A stretch of DNA of 64,000 nt from Azorhizobium caulinodans ORS 571 (GTDB lineage: Bacteria > Pseudomonadota > Alphaproteobacteria > Rhizobiales > Xanthobacteraceae). Positions 17,818 through 28,144 of the stretch are shown one piece after another. Positions within the stretch are counted from its first letter, which is position 1. Each line of letters opens with the position of its first letter. The position numbers and the translations under genes were made by a program. The stretch spans positions 2,919,501 to 2,983,500 of the forward strand of contig NC_009937.1 of the NCBI RefSeq assembly GCF_000010525.1, written 5' to 3'. The notes below the pieces were generated by a model, which was not told the origin of the DNA, ran no database searches, and saw only the letters and a program-made list of their open reading frames with translations.

Positions 17818-19637
17818 GCGATCATCTCCTTCCGTATTACAATCGCGAGCTTCTCTATCTGCGCCGCATGGCGCAGGAATTTGCCGCCCGTCACCCCAAG
17901 ATCGCCGGCAACCTGCGCATGAGCGGGGACGGCATCGACGATCCCCACGTCGCCCGTCTCGCCGAAGGCGTCGCCTTCCTCAATGCCCGCATCGCCCACA
18001 AGCTGGACGACGAGTTCCCCGAACTCGTCAACACGATGCTGGACATTCTCTATCCGAACTATCTCGCGCCCATTCCTTCCATGGCGACGGTGCAGTTCAA
18101 GCCCAAGCCCGAGGTGACCACCCCGCAGACCATCCCCGTGGACACGGAACTGGATTCCGAGCCCGTGGATTCGGAAACCTGCCGCTTCCGCACCCGCTAT
18201 CCGGTCACCCTCTGGCCGGTCACGGTCGCCGATGCCAGCCTCAAGGGGCGTCCCATCGTGGCCCCCAGCGGCCCACGCACGGCCGGCGCCTTCTCCTGCC
18301 TGCGGCTCACCCTGCGCTGCTCGGCGCCCGATACGACCTTCTCGGACCTGCAGCCGGATCACCTGCGCTTCTTCCTGCGCGGACAGCCCTCGCACGTCTA
18401 TGCGCTGCACGAGATGCTGTTCAACAACGCCGTCGCCGTGGCTCTGGCGGATTCGGCGAGCGATCCCACTCCCGTGCTGCTGCCGCCCACCGCCATCCGC
18501 CCGGTGGGCTTCGGGCCCGACGAGGTGATCCTGCCCTACCCAGCGCAGTCGCAGCCCGCATACCGGACCCTCACCGAATTCTTCGTCTTCCCGGACAAGT
18601 TCCTGTATTTCGACGTCGATCTCAGCACCAAGGTGCTGGGGAACGCCGGGGCGGAGCTTTCCGTCTTCATCTATTTCAACAAGAGCGATCTGGCGCTGGA
18701 GCGCAGCATTTCCAAGGAGTTCTTCGCCCTTGGCTGCACCCCCATCGTCAATCTGTTCCGCCAGCGCAGCGAGCCGGTGATCGTCGGGCACAATCGCCTC
18801 GAATACCGTGTCATCGCCGATGCCCGCCGCCCGGAGGCGCTGGAAATCCACTCCCTGAACTCCGTCGTCGCCACCGACGCAGAGGGGCGCCGCAAGACCA
18901 TCTCGCCCTTCTACGCGCGCCGTCCCAAGGGCGACGAGACACACGCCGGCTACTGGGCCATGGCGCGTCGCAAGTCGGAGGGGCGGCTGTCGGGCACCGA
19001 GGTCTTCCTCTCCTTCTCCGAAATCGATCCGGCCTTCGCCAGCACGGACATCGTGGTCTCGGCCGAGACGCTCTGCCTCAACCGCGACCTGCCGGCCCGC
19101 CTGCCCTATGGCGGCGGGCATCCCAAGCTGACCCCCGTCCAGGCGGCCGCGGCCATCGGCGAGGTCAACTGCATCTCGCCCCTCACGCACACCATCCGCG
19201 TGCCGGAGGGCGAGTCCCGCAACTGGCGCCTCATCTCGCACCTGCTGCTGAACCACCTCTCTCTCGTCGGCGCGGGCGGGCTTGAGGCCCTGCAGGAAAT
19301 CCTGATGCTCTACGACTTCCGTGGCTCGCCGGAGACACGGCTCATGATCGAAGGCATCACCGACCTGTCCGCGCGGCGCGGCACCGCCCGCGCGCCCCGC
19401 CGGCCGGGCGATGCCGCCTGGGGTGATGCGATCTGCCAGGGCATCGACCTCGCCGTCGAATTCAATCCGGCCAATTTCAGCGGCAGCAGCCTGTTCCTGT
19501 TCGCCATGGTGCTCGACCAGTTCTTCGGGCTGCATGCATCGATCAATTCATTCACCCGCCTCACGGCCACCGTGAAGGGACAACCGGGAATTCTCCGCAC
19601 ATGGCCGGCGCGCGCAGGCTTCCGTCCTCTCCTGTGA
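17814..19637 (+). CDS. tssF: T6SS baseplate subunit TssF
   Basis: TssF forms the baseplate wedge with TssE, TssG and TssK. The 607-residue protein starts at a GTG overlapping the tssE stop. It opens with the hallmark HLLPYYNRELLYLRRMAQEF, followed by ARHPKIAGNLRM. The family's middle motif FNKSDLALERSISKEFFALGCTPIVNLF is present in parts (about 285-315). The C-terminus (GSSLFLFAMVLDQFFGLHAS) is standard. The length is normal. It overlaps tssG by 37 bases, the longest overlap in the cluster. Confidence 0.94.
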   Translation: MSDHLLPYYNRELLYLRRMAQEFAARHPKIAGNLRMSGDGIDDPHVARLAEGVAFLNARIAHKLDDEFPELVNTMLDILYPNYLAPIPSMATVQFKPKPEVTTPQTIPVDTELDSEPVDSETCRFRTRYPVTLWPVTVADASLKGRPIVAPSGPRTAGAFSCLRLTLRCSAPDTTFSDLQPDHLRFFLRGQPSHVYALHEMLFNNAVAVALADSASDPTPVLLPPTAIRPVGFGPDEVILPYPAQSQPAYRTLTEFFVFPDKFLYFDVDLSTKVLGNAGAELSVFIYFNKSDLALERSISKEFFALGCTPIVNLFRQRSEPVIVGHNRLEYRVIADARRPEALEIHSLNSVVATDAEGRRKTISPFYARRPKGDETHAGYWAMARRKSEGRLSGTEVFLSFSEIDPAFASTDIVVSAETLCLNRDLPARLPYGGGHPKLTPVQAAAAIGEVNCISPLTHTIRVPEGESRNWRLISHLLLNHLSLVGAGGLEALQEILMLYDFRGSPETRLMIEGITDLSARRGTARAPRRPGDAAWGDAICQGIDLAVEFNPANFSGSSLFLFAMVLDQFFGLHASINSFTRLTATVKGQPGILRTWPARAGFRPLL

Positions 19638-20698
19638 TCGACGCGCTGCTGCGCGCGCCCCACAGCTTCGACCTCGCGCAGGCGGTGCGCGTGGTGGATG
19701 CGCTGTTCAATCTGCCCCATGCCGACAGCGAGGGCAGCGAGGAGACCGCGACCAGCGACGCATGGGAAGCGCCGGGCCTCTGGGATGGGGGCAGCATCCG
19801 CTTCATCAGCGACACCAGCCTGCGCTATCCCGTGGCCGCCATCACCCGCGCATCCCAGCGGGAGCCGGGCGACCCGCTGGAACTCACCGTCTCCACCATC
19901 GGCCTGATCGGGCCCCTCGGCGTGCTGCCCTATGCCTATACGGCGCACGCCAACGAAGGCATGCGCGAACGCAATGAGGGCGTGCGCGCCTTCCTCGACA
20001 TGTTCAACCACCGCGCGGTGTCCCTCTTCTGCCGCGCCAGCGCCAAGTACCGGATCGCGCTCGCCCACGAGGGCGCGAACCACGACCTGCGGGACGTGTT
20101 CACGCTGAGCCTGCGGGGCCTCACCGGGCTCGGCTCGCCGCAGCTTGAGAACCGCCTCGCCATTCCCGACGATCTCGTGCTGCACAATGCCGGCCTGTTC
20201 TCCGGCCAGACCCGACCGCTGGCGGCGCTGGAAGCGCTGCTGAGCCGCGAACTCGGGCAGAGCGTGCGCGTGGAGCCTTTCACCGGCGGGTGGGTGGAGG
20301 TTCCGGCGGCCGAACAGACGCGTCTCGGCGGCGCCAGCGCCCTCGAGGGGCAGCACGCCCATCTCGATTCCAGCGCCATGGTCGGCGCCCGCGCCTGGGT
20401 GGCCCAGCACCATTTCCGTATCCATGTGGGCCCCACGGACGAAGCCGAACTTGTCTCCCTGCTGCCGGGCACGCCGCGGGCGGCGCTGATCCGCGATCTC
20501 GTCCAGCTCTTCTGCGGCCTCGAGTTCAGCTTCGACCTCAACGTCATGATCAAGGCCGCGAGCGTTCCGGCAGCGCGGCTGTGCCAGGGCGAGGACGATC
20601 CGGGCGGAGCCCGGCTGGGCCAGCTCGCCTGGGTGCTCAGTGCCCCGAGCCCCATCGACCGCAACGACGCCATCTTCCCCTTGAGCGCGCTGGACTGA
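19601..20698 (+). CDS. tssG: T6SS baseplate subunit TssG
   Basis: TssG is the wedge partner of TssF. The 365-residue product has the typical opening LLRAPHSFDLAQAVRVVD, the conserved GLIGPLGVLPYAYT turn near residue 105, then FLDMFNHRAVSLFCRA. The late motif RIHVGPTDEAELVSLLPG matches the family. The ATG at 19601 lies inside the end of tssF, as is common for this pair. The last core T6SS gene in the window; a methyltransferase gene follows after 40 bases. Confidence 0.92.
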   Translation: MAGARRLPSSPVIDALLRAPHSFDLAQAVRVVDALFNLPHADSEGSEETATSDAWEAPGLWDGGSIRFISDTSLRYPVAAITRASQREPGDPLELTVSTIGLIGPLGVLPYAYTAHANEGMRERNEGVRAFLDMFNHRAVSLFCRASAKYRIALAHEGANHDLRDVFTLSLRGLTGLGSPQLENRLAIPDDLVLHNAGLFSGQTRPLAALEALLSRELGQSVRVEPFTGGWVEVPAAEQTRLGGASALEGQHAHLDSSAMVGARAWVAQHHFRIHVGPTDEAELVSLLPGTPRAALIRDLVQLFCGLEFSFDLNVMIKAASVPAARLCQGEDDPGGARLGQLAWVLSAPSPIDRNDAIFPLSALD

Positions 20699-20738
20699 CG
20701 CCGCGCCTCGTTCCTCATCCGATCTGCAAGGAAACGTC

Positions 20739-22292
20739 ATGACCGACTGGGCTTCCGGCTACGTGGCCGACATCGAGTACCTGCCGGGTCTTTATGTGGA
20801 GCAGGCGCCGAACCATCTGATGCTCGGCGCGCTGGTGAACGGCTTCGAGCCCCCCTTCGTGTCCGGCCCCTTCACCTATTGCGAACTCGGCTGCGGCCAG
20901 GGCGTCACGGCGCTCGTCATCGCCGCCGCCAATCCGCAGGCTGAAATCATCGCCACCGACTTCAACCCGGCGCAGATCGCCCGCGCCCGCGCCATGGCGA
21001 AGGCAGCCGGCCTGTCCAACATCACCTTCCTCGAGCTCAGCTTCGCGGAAATGCTCGGCCGCTCGGACCTGCCCGAGTTCGACATGGTGACGCTGCACGG
21101 CGTCTGGTCCTGGATCGCACCGGAGGACCGGCACAACATCACCCGCTTCATGCGCGAGCGGGTGAAGCCGGGCGGCATGGTCTCGGTGACCTACAACGCC
21201 ATGCCCGGCTGGACGGCGCTGCTGCCCATGCAGCGCCTCCTGCTGGAACATTCCCGCCTCGGCCGCGAGCGCAGCGATGTGCAGGTCTTGAAGGGGCTCG
21301 AATGGATCGAGCGCCTTCAGGCGGCGGGCTCCGGCGTACTCGGCAATGCCGCCCTGCTGGACCAGTTGCGCAAGGGCAGCGACAAGTCCGGCGCGCCCAA
21401 CCGGGCCGTCTATCTCGCCCATGAATATCTCAATGCCAACTGGCACCCGCAGTATCACATGGACACGGCGGCGGAACTGGCCGAGGCCAAGCTCGGCTTC
21501 ATCGGCTCGGCCTCGCTCATCGACAATTTCCCCGACCTCGCGCTCAAGCCGGAGCAGCGGCAGTTGCTGGAGGAGGTTCCGGCCGGGCCGCTGCGCGAGA
21601 CGCTGAAGGACTATCTGGTGAGCCGGCCGTTCCGCCGCGATCTTTATGCCCGCGGCCCGCGCCGGATCGCGGACGGCCAGCGCGACGCCCATCTGCGCAC
21701 CTTCGGCCTCGCCCTCACCATTCCGCCCCACGAGGCACGCACGGAGCTCGATGTTCCCGCCGGCAAGGCGCAGCTCCCTGACCGTTTCTACAAGCCGCTG
21801 TTTGCGACATTGGCGGAGCGGCCCCGCAGTCTCGACGATCTGGTGGCCCTGCCGGAACTGAAGGACCAGCCGGGCGCACCATCCATGGTGGAGATCGCCG
21901 GCGTGCTGGTCGGCTCCGGGCAGGCCATCGCCATTCCTCCGCAGCAGCTTCCGCGCAACGACGCGGCGGTGCGCCTCAACCGCCTGCTGGCGCAGGAAGT
22001 GGCCGAGCAGCGGGCAGCGACCGCCGCCATCGCCACGCCGCTCACCGGCTCCGGTCTCAACCTCACCACCATGGAGGGGGCGGTGTTCCACGCCCTCGCC
22101 ACGGGCGTCACGCCGGAGCACGGCGCGCTCACCGACACCATCGTGAACCGCCTCGCCGCCAGCGGCACGCCGCTCGCCCGCGACGGCAACGTGATCACCA
22201 GCCTCGAAGGTCAGAGGGAGATCGTGGGAGAAAGCGTGGACTGGTGCCTGCGCATCCGCGTGCCCCTGTGGGAGGCCCTTGGCGCCCTCTGA
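20739..22292 (+). CDS. SAM-dependent methyltransferase with predicted regulatory domain
   Basis: The 517-residue protein has a class I SAM-binding fold near its N-terminus: motif I YCELGCGQGVT at about 46-56, the acidic ribose-binding position in ATDFNPAQI near 74-82, and LHGVWSWIAPEDR at about 118-130. The remaining 300 residues resemble the methyltransferase regulatory domain found in this group and in rickettsial protein-lysine methyltransferases (family recollection, not tested). It has a strong AAGGAAA ribosome site and starts 40 bases after tssG on the same strand, so it may be co-transcribed. Its substrate is unknown. A T6SS component or a surface protein is possible, but it could be unrelated to secretion. 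Confidence 0.8.
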   Translation: MTDWASGYVADIEYLPGLYVEQAPNHLMLGALVNGFEPPFVSGPFTYCELGCGQGVTALVIAAANPQAEIIATDFNPAQIARARAMAKAAGLSNITFLELSFAEMLGRSDLPEFDMVTLHGVWSWIAPEDRHNITRFMRERVKPGGMVSVTYNAMPGWTALLPMQRLLLEHSRLGRERSDVQVLKGLEWIERLQAAGSGVLGNAALLDQLRKGSDKSGAPNRAVYLAHEYLNANWHPQYHMDTAAELAEAKLGFIGSASLIDNFPDLALKPEQRQLLEEVPAGPLRETLKDYLVSRPFRRDLYARGPRRIADGQRDAHLRTFGLALTIPPHEARTELDVPAGKAQLPDRFYKPLFATLAERPRSLDDLVALPELKDQPGAPSMVEIAGVLVGSGQAIAIPPQQLPRNDAAVRLNRLLAQEVAEQRAATAAIATPLTGSGLNLTTMEGAVFHALATGVTPEHGALTDTIVNRLAASGTPLARDGNVITSLEGQREIVGESVDWCLRIRVPLWEALGAL

Positions 22293-22365
22293 GCCCCGCC
22301 CAACCCGGTATCACCACAGGGCCGCACCAGTCTTCCGACGCCGTGCGCTTCCGAAATTGCAAGGG

Positions 22366-22395
22366 CTTGCGGTGTAACGCGTGTTGCACCGCAAG
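22366..22395 (+). other. Perfect 9-bp hairpin between the methyltransferase gene and the TPP riboswitch
   Basis: CTTGCGGTG (22366-22374) pairs with CACCGCAAG (22387-22395) across a 12-base loop. No T tract follows. A TTGACA hexamer occurs at 22397-22402 without a convincing -10 at normal spacing. The hairpin may mark the end of the T6SS transcript or an operator in front of thiC. Confidence 0.35.
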
Positions 22396-22431
22396 ATTGA
22401 CACCCGGCACGCGCCCTCCCAGACTGGTCTT

Positions 22432-22552
22432 ATTCCAAGGGGGGCCCCGCGAGGGGGCTGAGATATCGTCTTCCGGTCCGGCCGTAATGGTCCCCGGCGC
22501 CACGATGACCCTTCGAACCTGATCCGGGTCATGCCGGCGAAGGGATCGGAAT
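22432..22552 (+). promoter_or_regulatory. TPP riboswitch (thi box) upstream of thiC
   Basis: The two invariant blocks of the TPP aptamer are present: CTGAGA at 22458-22463 and ACCTGATCC plus ATGCCGGCGAAGGGA at about 22517-22545. A perfect 5-bp P1 closes the aptamer (ATTCC 22432-22436 with GGAAT 22548-22552). A GC hairpin corresponding to P3 (GCCCC/GGGGC) lies just before CTGAGA. It should lower thiC expression when thiamine pyrophosphate is high. Downstream, a CTCCTCCT tract at 22581-22588 could pair with the AAGGAG ribosome site at 22677-22682, suggesting control of translation initiation; that part is inference. Confidence 0.95.
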
Positions 22553-22664
22553 CAGCCTGGCGCCCCCGTCCTCCGAGGTTCTCCTCCTCAGCAGGCCGGT
22601 CCCTCCCCAGAGGGTAGTCTGTCAGGCCAACCTGCTCCTGAAGCTCATCCCGGGTCTCATTTGA

Positions 22665-24530
<1,866 letters not shown>

Positions 24531-24537
24531 CAATGAC

Positions 24538-24574
24538 GGGTCGCGCCATGCTCTGGCGCGGCCCTCTTTTTTTT
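24538..24574 (+). terminator. Intrinsic terminator of thiC
   Basis: An 11-pair stem (24538-24548 with 24554-24564, one G-T pair) with a five-base loop is followed by a T-rich run (24565-24574, one C). It begins eight bases after the thiC stop codon. Of the terminator candidates in the window this has the best stem and T tract. Confidence 0.9.
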
Positions 24575-24700
24575 CGCGGGCACACAAGGGTGTGGATGAC
24601 CGGGCCGAAGGTCGGCAGAAAGGCACCCGCGCCCTCTTGCAATGCGCAAATCCTCAAAGTAGGTTCCGCGCCTACTTCGACGCGACGCGCGAAGGGTCTT

Positions 24701-24777
24701 GCAGCTGTAGCTCAGTTGGTTAGAGCGCCGGTCTGTGGAACCGGAGGTCGGTGGTTCGAGCCCACCCAGCTGTACCA
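24701..24777 (+). tRNA. tRNA-His (anticodon GTG)
   Basis: A full cloverleaf folds: acceptor 24701-24707 with 24767-24773 (first pair is G-T), D-arm, anticodon stem CCGGT/ACCGG with loop CTGTGGA and anticodon GTG at 24735-24737. The T-arm is GGTGG/CCACC, and CCA is encoded at 24775-24777. The discriminator base is A and the base before the acceptor is T, so the usual extra G at -1 of tRNA-His is not encoded. This is the known atypical tRNA-His of many alphaproteobacteria. Confidence 0.95.
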
Positions 24778-24860
24778 TTCAATCCACGACAATCTGACTG
24801 CGCCAGACGACGGCGCGCCAAGGAATCGACCGCCCCGCGGACGAGGCGGCCGTCCGGCGA

Positions 24861-25169
24861 TCAGAGCGCCTCGGGCTTCTTGATCTCGATCTCGACGAAG
24901 GCGATCGGGTGCGGCGAGCCGTTCATCACGTCGTGGGTGATGCCTTCCTTGCGACCATAGGACTGGCCAACCTTCAACGGATTGTCGATGACGTCCGTGC
25001 CGTTGTGGACGCGCAGGATGCCGTCCGTGAGCATCACCACGAAATAGGGCCAGTCGTGCCGGTGCCAGCCGGTGACGGCGCCAGGCGCGAAATCCCAGCG
25101 GGTGATGCGGATGGCATCGTCATCCTGCTGGACGGTGGGGACGGCGGGAATGGTGCAAGCAAAGGCCAC
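24861..25169 (-). CDS. Small cupin-domain protein
   Basis: A single-domain cupin of about 102 residues. Motif 1 is seen as GAVTGWHRHDWPYFVVMLTDG (in parts) with two histidines, and the second half has GITHDVMNGSPHPIAFVEIE with a third histidine. The fold normally binds a metal through these residues. The start is uncertain: I choose GTG at 25169 because a GGAG site lies about nine bases upstream and the protein then begins VAFACTIPAVP. In-frame ATGs at 25211 and 25259 lack one. The substrate is unknown. It lies between tRNA-His and ridA. Confidence 0.75.
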   Translation of the reverse strand: MAFACTIPAVPTVQQDDDAIRITRWDFAPGAVTGWHRHDWPYFVVMLTDGILRVHNGTDVIDNPLKVGQSYGRKEGITHDVMNGSPHPIAFVEIEIKKPEAL

Positions 25170-25344
25170 GAAACGCACTCCGGAAGACAGAAGGTGGCGC
25201 CCGATTCTCATTTGTGCGGGCGCGGTCTGTAGTTTCCGGCAAATGCGAGGGCCTGCCAATGGCTCAAGCGCGGCCTGAAAGACCGGCGAGGGATCAGGCC
25301 CTCGCCGGGATACCGATCAGGACGAGCCGATCAGGACACGCTGA

Positions 25345-25689
25345 TCAAGGCTTGGCCGCGACGACGATGATCTCGACCTTGAACTGCGGGGCGGCAAGCT
25401 TGCCCTCGCTGGTGGCGCGGGCCGGCGGATTGTCCTTGTCCACCCACTGGTCCCACACGCTGTTCATCTCGGCGAAGTCCTTGATGTCCGCGAGCCAGAT
25501 GGTGGCAGAGAGGATGTTCGCCTTGCTGCTGCCGGCGCGCTCCAGAAGCGCGTCGATGGAGGCCAGAACCTTCTTGGTCTGGGTGGCCACGTCCGGGCCC
25601 TCTTCCACCTGGCCGGCGAGATAGATGGTGTTGCCGTGGATCACGGCCTCGCTCATGCGCGGGCCCTTGTCGAGGCGGACGATGCTCAT
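25345..25689 (-). CDS. RidA-family protein (2-iminobutanoate/2-iminopropanoate deaminase-like)
   Basis: RidA enzymes hydrolyse reactive enamine/imine intermediates. The 114-residue protein has the fold's motifs VIHGNTIYLAGQV near the start, LASIDALLERAGSS in the middle, and PPARATSEGKLAAPQFKVEI near the end. The substrate-anchoring arginine falls at about R91. The segment after that arginine departs from the commonest RidA consensus, so it may be one of the divergent subfamilies. I chose ATG 25689, preceded by an AGGAAAG site; a longer in-frame start at 25767 adds an Arg-rich sequence unlike the family. Confidence 0.85.
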   Translation of the reverse strand: MSIVRLDKGPRMSEAVIHGNTIYLAGQVEEGPDVATQTKKVLASIDALLERAGSSKANILSATIWLADIKDFAEMNSVWDQWVDKDNPPARATSEGKLAAPQFKVEIIVVAAKP

Positions 25690-25825
25690 AATCGCTTTCC
25701 TGCTGATGGCCCGCGATCGGCGCGGGCGGACGGAGGCGCGGCCAAAGCCGCACGGCGCATATAGCACCCCCCGGCCCCGCGCGCGCCCCTGCCCGATTGA
25801 GGTCGGAGCTTTTCCATAAATGCGA

Positions 25826-26710
25826 TCAGGCGGCGCGGGTGCCGAAGTCGAAGAGCTTCATATAGGCCGCGCTGTCCTCTGGACCGATGCCAGCCGCCAC
25901 CATGACACGATGCAGTTCGGTGACGAGGCCGGTGAGCGGCATGGGCGTGCGCAGGGCCATGGCATAGCGCTGCACCGCCTCCAGATCCTTCAGCATGTTG
26001 TCGATCCGGCCCGTGGGGGTCAGATCGAAGGCGGCCATCTTGCCCATGAACTCCTGGAGGATGCGCGAATCGGCGCGTCCGCCGGCCAGCGCCTGCGGAA
26101 TGCGCGCGGCATCCACCCCGCCATCGAGCGCGAGACGGGTCGCCTCCGCCACCGCGAGGAAATTGCAGGCGCACAGCACCTGATTGATGAGCTTGGTGGT
26201 CTGCCCTGCCCCGTACGGCCCCATATGGGTCATATTCGCCGCCACATCGGCCAGCACCACCTTGGCCCGCTCCACGGCCTCCGGGCTGCCGCCCATCATG
26301 AGCGTGAGCCGCCCCGCCAGGGCGGCCGGCGCGCCGCCCGACAAGGGCGCATCCACATAGGCCATGCCGGTCTCCCGCTCCAGCCGCGCGGCGAGCGTGG
26401 CAGTCGCCTTGGGGTCGATGCTCGACATGTCGATGAAGAGTTGGCCAGGCTTTGCCGCCGCGGCGATGCCATCGGCCCCGAACAGCACCGCCTCGACAAT
26501 CTCCGCCGTGTTGAGGCTGGTGATGATAACGTCGCTCGCCTGCGTCAGGGCCGCGACGCTTTCCACGGCGATCGCCCCGCGCGCGACCAGCGGCGCCAGC
26601 TTCTGCGGGTCCATGTCGCGCAGATGCACGGTGCGGCCGCGCTCCAGGAAGCGCGTCGCGATGGCGCTGCCCATGACGCCGACGCCGATGATGCCGATGG
26701 TCTCTCTCAA
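25826..26710 (-). CDS. NAD(P)-dependent beta-hydroxyacid dehydrogenase (HIBADH / tartronate semialdehyde reductase type)
   Basis: The 294-residue protein has the N-terminal Rossmann motif GIIGVGVMGSAIA and the family signature DAPLSGGAPAALAG near 119-132. The catalytic-lysine motif GQTTKLINQ lies near 168-176. Such enzymes reduce or oxidise 3-hydroxyacids such as tartronate semialdehyde or 3-hydroxyisobutyrate. Its start overlaps the stop of the LacI gene by four bases, so it is the last gene of a four-gene minus-strand operon with a sugar-acid dehydrogenase. A role in sugar-acid catabolism is likely, but the exact substrate cannot be read from sequence. Confidence 0.85.
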   Translation of the reverse strand: MRETIGIIGVGVMGSAIATRFLERGRTVHLRDMDPQKLAPLVARGAIAVESVAALTQASDVIITSLNTAEIVEAVLFGADGIAAAAKPGQLFIDMSSIDPKATATLAARLERETGMAYVDAPLSGGAPAALAGRLTLMMGGSPEAVERAKVVLADVAANMTHMGPYGAGQTTKLINQVLCACNFLAVAEATRLALDGGVDAARIPQALAGGRADSRILQEFMGKMAAFDLTPTGRIDNMLKDLEAVQRYAMALRTPMPLTGLVTELHRVMVAAGIGPEDSAAYMKLFDFGTRAA

Positions 26711-27780
26711 CTGGACTTCCTCCCATTCTTGCGGCGCTTGCGGGACGGCGCGGTGGTCTCCCGCTCGATCAGCCGGAAGCCCACATCGATGCGCTCGGGC
26801 GCCGCCGCCGCGCCGCTGTCGTCATGAAGAAGCCGCATCAGCAGTTCGCCCGCTGCCGTGCCGATGGCCCGCGCGTCGATGCCCATGGTGCTCAGCATCG
26901 GCACGCACTGGCGGCCGAAGTCGAAATCGCCGAAGCCGAGCAGCGACAGGTCGTCGGGCACGCGGATGCCGCGCCGCTGGCACTCCATCAGCGCGCCCCA
27001 GGCGGAAATGTCGGAGACGGCAAACAGCGCCTCCACATCCGGCGCCCGCTCCAGCATGGCGGCGAACGACTGGCGGCCGTGATCGAAGGCGACCGGCACA
27101 TCACCGAAATGCAGCACCCATTCGTCCGACAGGCCCGCCTCGCGCAGAGCGGCGGCAAAGCCCTTCATGCGGTCCTCACCGCGAAAATCCCGCGCCTCGC
27201 CGTCCCTGCCGGGGCCGAGGGCGCCGATGCGACGATGGCCGAGGGAGATGAGATGATGCGCCGCCGCCCGGCCCACCTCATAATTGGAAAATCCCACCGC
27301 ATGATCGATGGGCTGACCGGGATTGTCCCAGATCTCCACCACCGGCACGCCTGCCCGCAGCAGCATCTGGGAAGCGGTCTTCGTGTGCACGGAACTGGCC
27401 ACCACCACCGCGTCCGGTCGGCGGGGGAGCATGGCCCTTAACAGGCGCTCCTCCTCGTCCAGCCGGTACATTGTGTAGCCGATGAGCAGCTGATAATCGG
27501 CCGGTCGCAGCACCTCCGTCAGAGCGTGCGCGGTGTCGGCGAAATTGACGTTGGTCAGGGTCGGCAGGATCGCCGCCACCACGTTGGTGCGGCGGGAAGA
27601 CAGGCTTCCCGCCACCCGGTCGGGCACATAGCCCAGTTGCTCCACCGCCGCCAGAACGCGCGAGCGCGTCTCCCGCGACACCGTCTCGGGGTCGGCCAGG
27701 ACCCGCGAGACGGTCATCGTGGAGACGCCCGCGAGACGCGAGACGTCCCGCATGGTGGGCTTGCGCGTGAGCGGCGGCAT
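26707..27780 (-). CDS. LacI-family transcriptional regulator
   Basis: The 357-residue repressor has an N-terminal LacI helix-turn-helix (RDVSRLAGVSTMTVSRVL) and hinge helix region (YVPDRVAGSLSSRRT). A periplasmic-binding-protein-like sensor domain follows (VVEIWDNPGQPIDHAVGFSNYEVG, then GHRRIGALGPGRDG). It belongs to the GntR/IdnR-like branch by context, sitting between dehydrogenase genes for sugar acids. A matching palindrome, TGTTACCGATAACA, lies in the divergent promoter at 29228-29241. It probably represses both the minus-strand operon and the divergent transport/oxidation genes until a sugar acid is present. Confidence 0.9.
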   Translation of the reverse strand: MPPLTRKPTMRDVSRLAGVSTMTVSRVLADPETVSRETRSRVLAAVEQLGYVPDRVAGSLSSRRTNVVAAILPTLTNVNFADTAHALTEVLRPADYQLLIGYTMYRLDEEERLLRAMLPRRPDAVVVASSVHTKTASQMLLRAGVPVVEIWDNPGQPIDHAVGFSNYEVGRAAAHHLISLGHRRIGALGPGRDGEARDFRGEDRMKGFAAALREAGLSDEWVLHFGDVPVAFDHGRQSFAAMLERAPDVEALFAVSDISAWGALMECQRRGIRVPDDLSLLGFGDFDFGRQCVPMLSTMGIDARAIGTAAGELLMRLLHDDSGAAAAPERIDVGFRLIERETTAPSRKRRKNGRKSS

Positions 27781-27787
27781 GATCGCC

Positions 27788-28114
27788 TCAGGACCCCGCC
27801 TGACGCTTGTAGACGATGTGATAGAAGCGGCCGGTGAACATCTTCACGATGTCCTCGGTCACCGCGCGGGCCTGCGTGCGGATGGGCGAAGCGAGCGCCT
27901 CGTCGATGGCCTCCAGCGAGGGATAGTCGATCTCCTGCATCATCGCCACGGGGGGCGCGTCGGGATCATGCCGCACGGCGCGCAGCACGCGCACGGCCTC
28001 AGCGTGGGGCATCTGCTTCCAGAGCGGCAGCAGGCGCTCCTCCACCGCCTTGAAGAACTCGTCCTCACGGCCTGGCGTGATCTGGCCCTCGAAGATGGCG
28101 CAGCGGGTATACAT
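27788..28114 (-). CDS. Small dimeric alpha/beta-barrel-type protein of unknown function
   Basis: A 108-residue protein starting MYTRCAIFEGQITPGREDEFF. It has the alternating pattern of a small ferredoxin-like (dimeric alpha/beta barrel) fold: strand-helix-strand, then VAMMQEIDYPSLEAIDEALAS, then a final FYHIVY strand. I cannot assign a reaction. An AAAGGAAA ribosome site precedes the ATG. It sits between the idonate-type dehydrogenase and the LacI gene with short gaps (30 and 7 bases), so it is part of the same operon and may act on the same pathway, for example as an isomerase or monooxygenase-like partner. Confidence 0.75.
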   Translation of the reverse strand: MYTRCAIFEGQITPGREDEFFKAVEERLLPLWKQMPHAEAVRVLRAVRHDPDAPPVAMMQEIDYPSLEAIDEALASPIRTQARAVTEDIVKMFTGRFYHIVYKRQAGS

Positions 28115-28144
28115 GAGCGTTTCCTTTGTTCGTTATGCGCGCGG

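Noticed and set aside
24778-24860. A short coding frame after tRNA-His
   Set aside because: The frames crossing this stretch overlap the tRNA or the cupin gene and have no ribosome site or protein-like composition.
25283-25308. A 10-bp hairpin downstream of ridA as its terminator
   Set aside because: The stem is good, but on the minus strand only about three T residues follow, and nearby GATCA repeats make a structural repeat equally likely.
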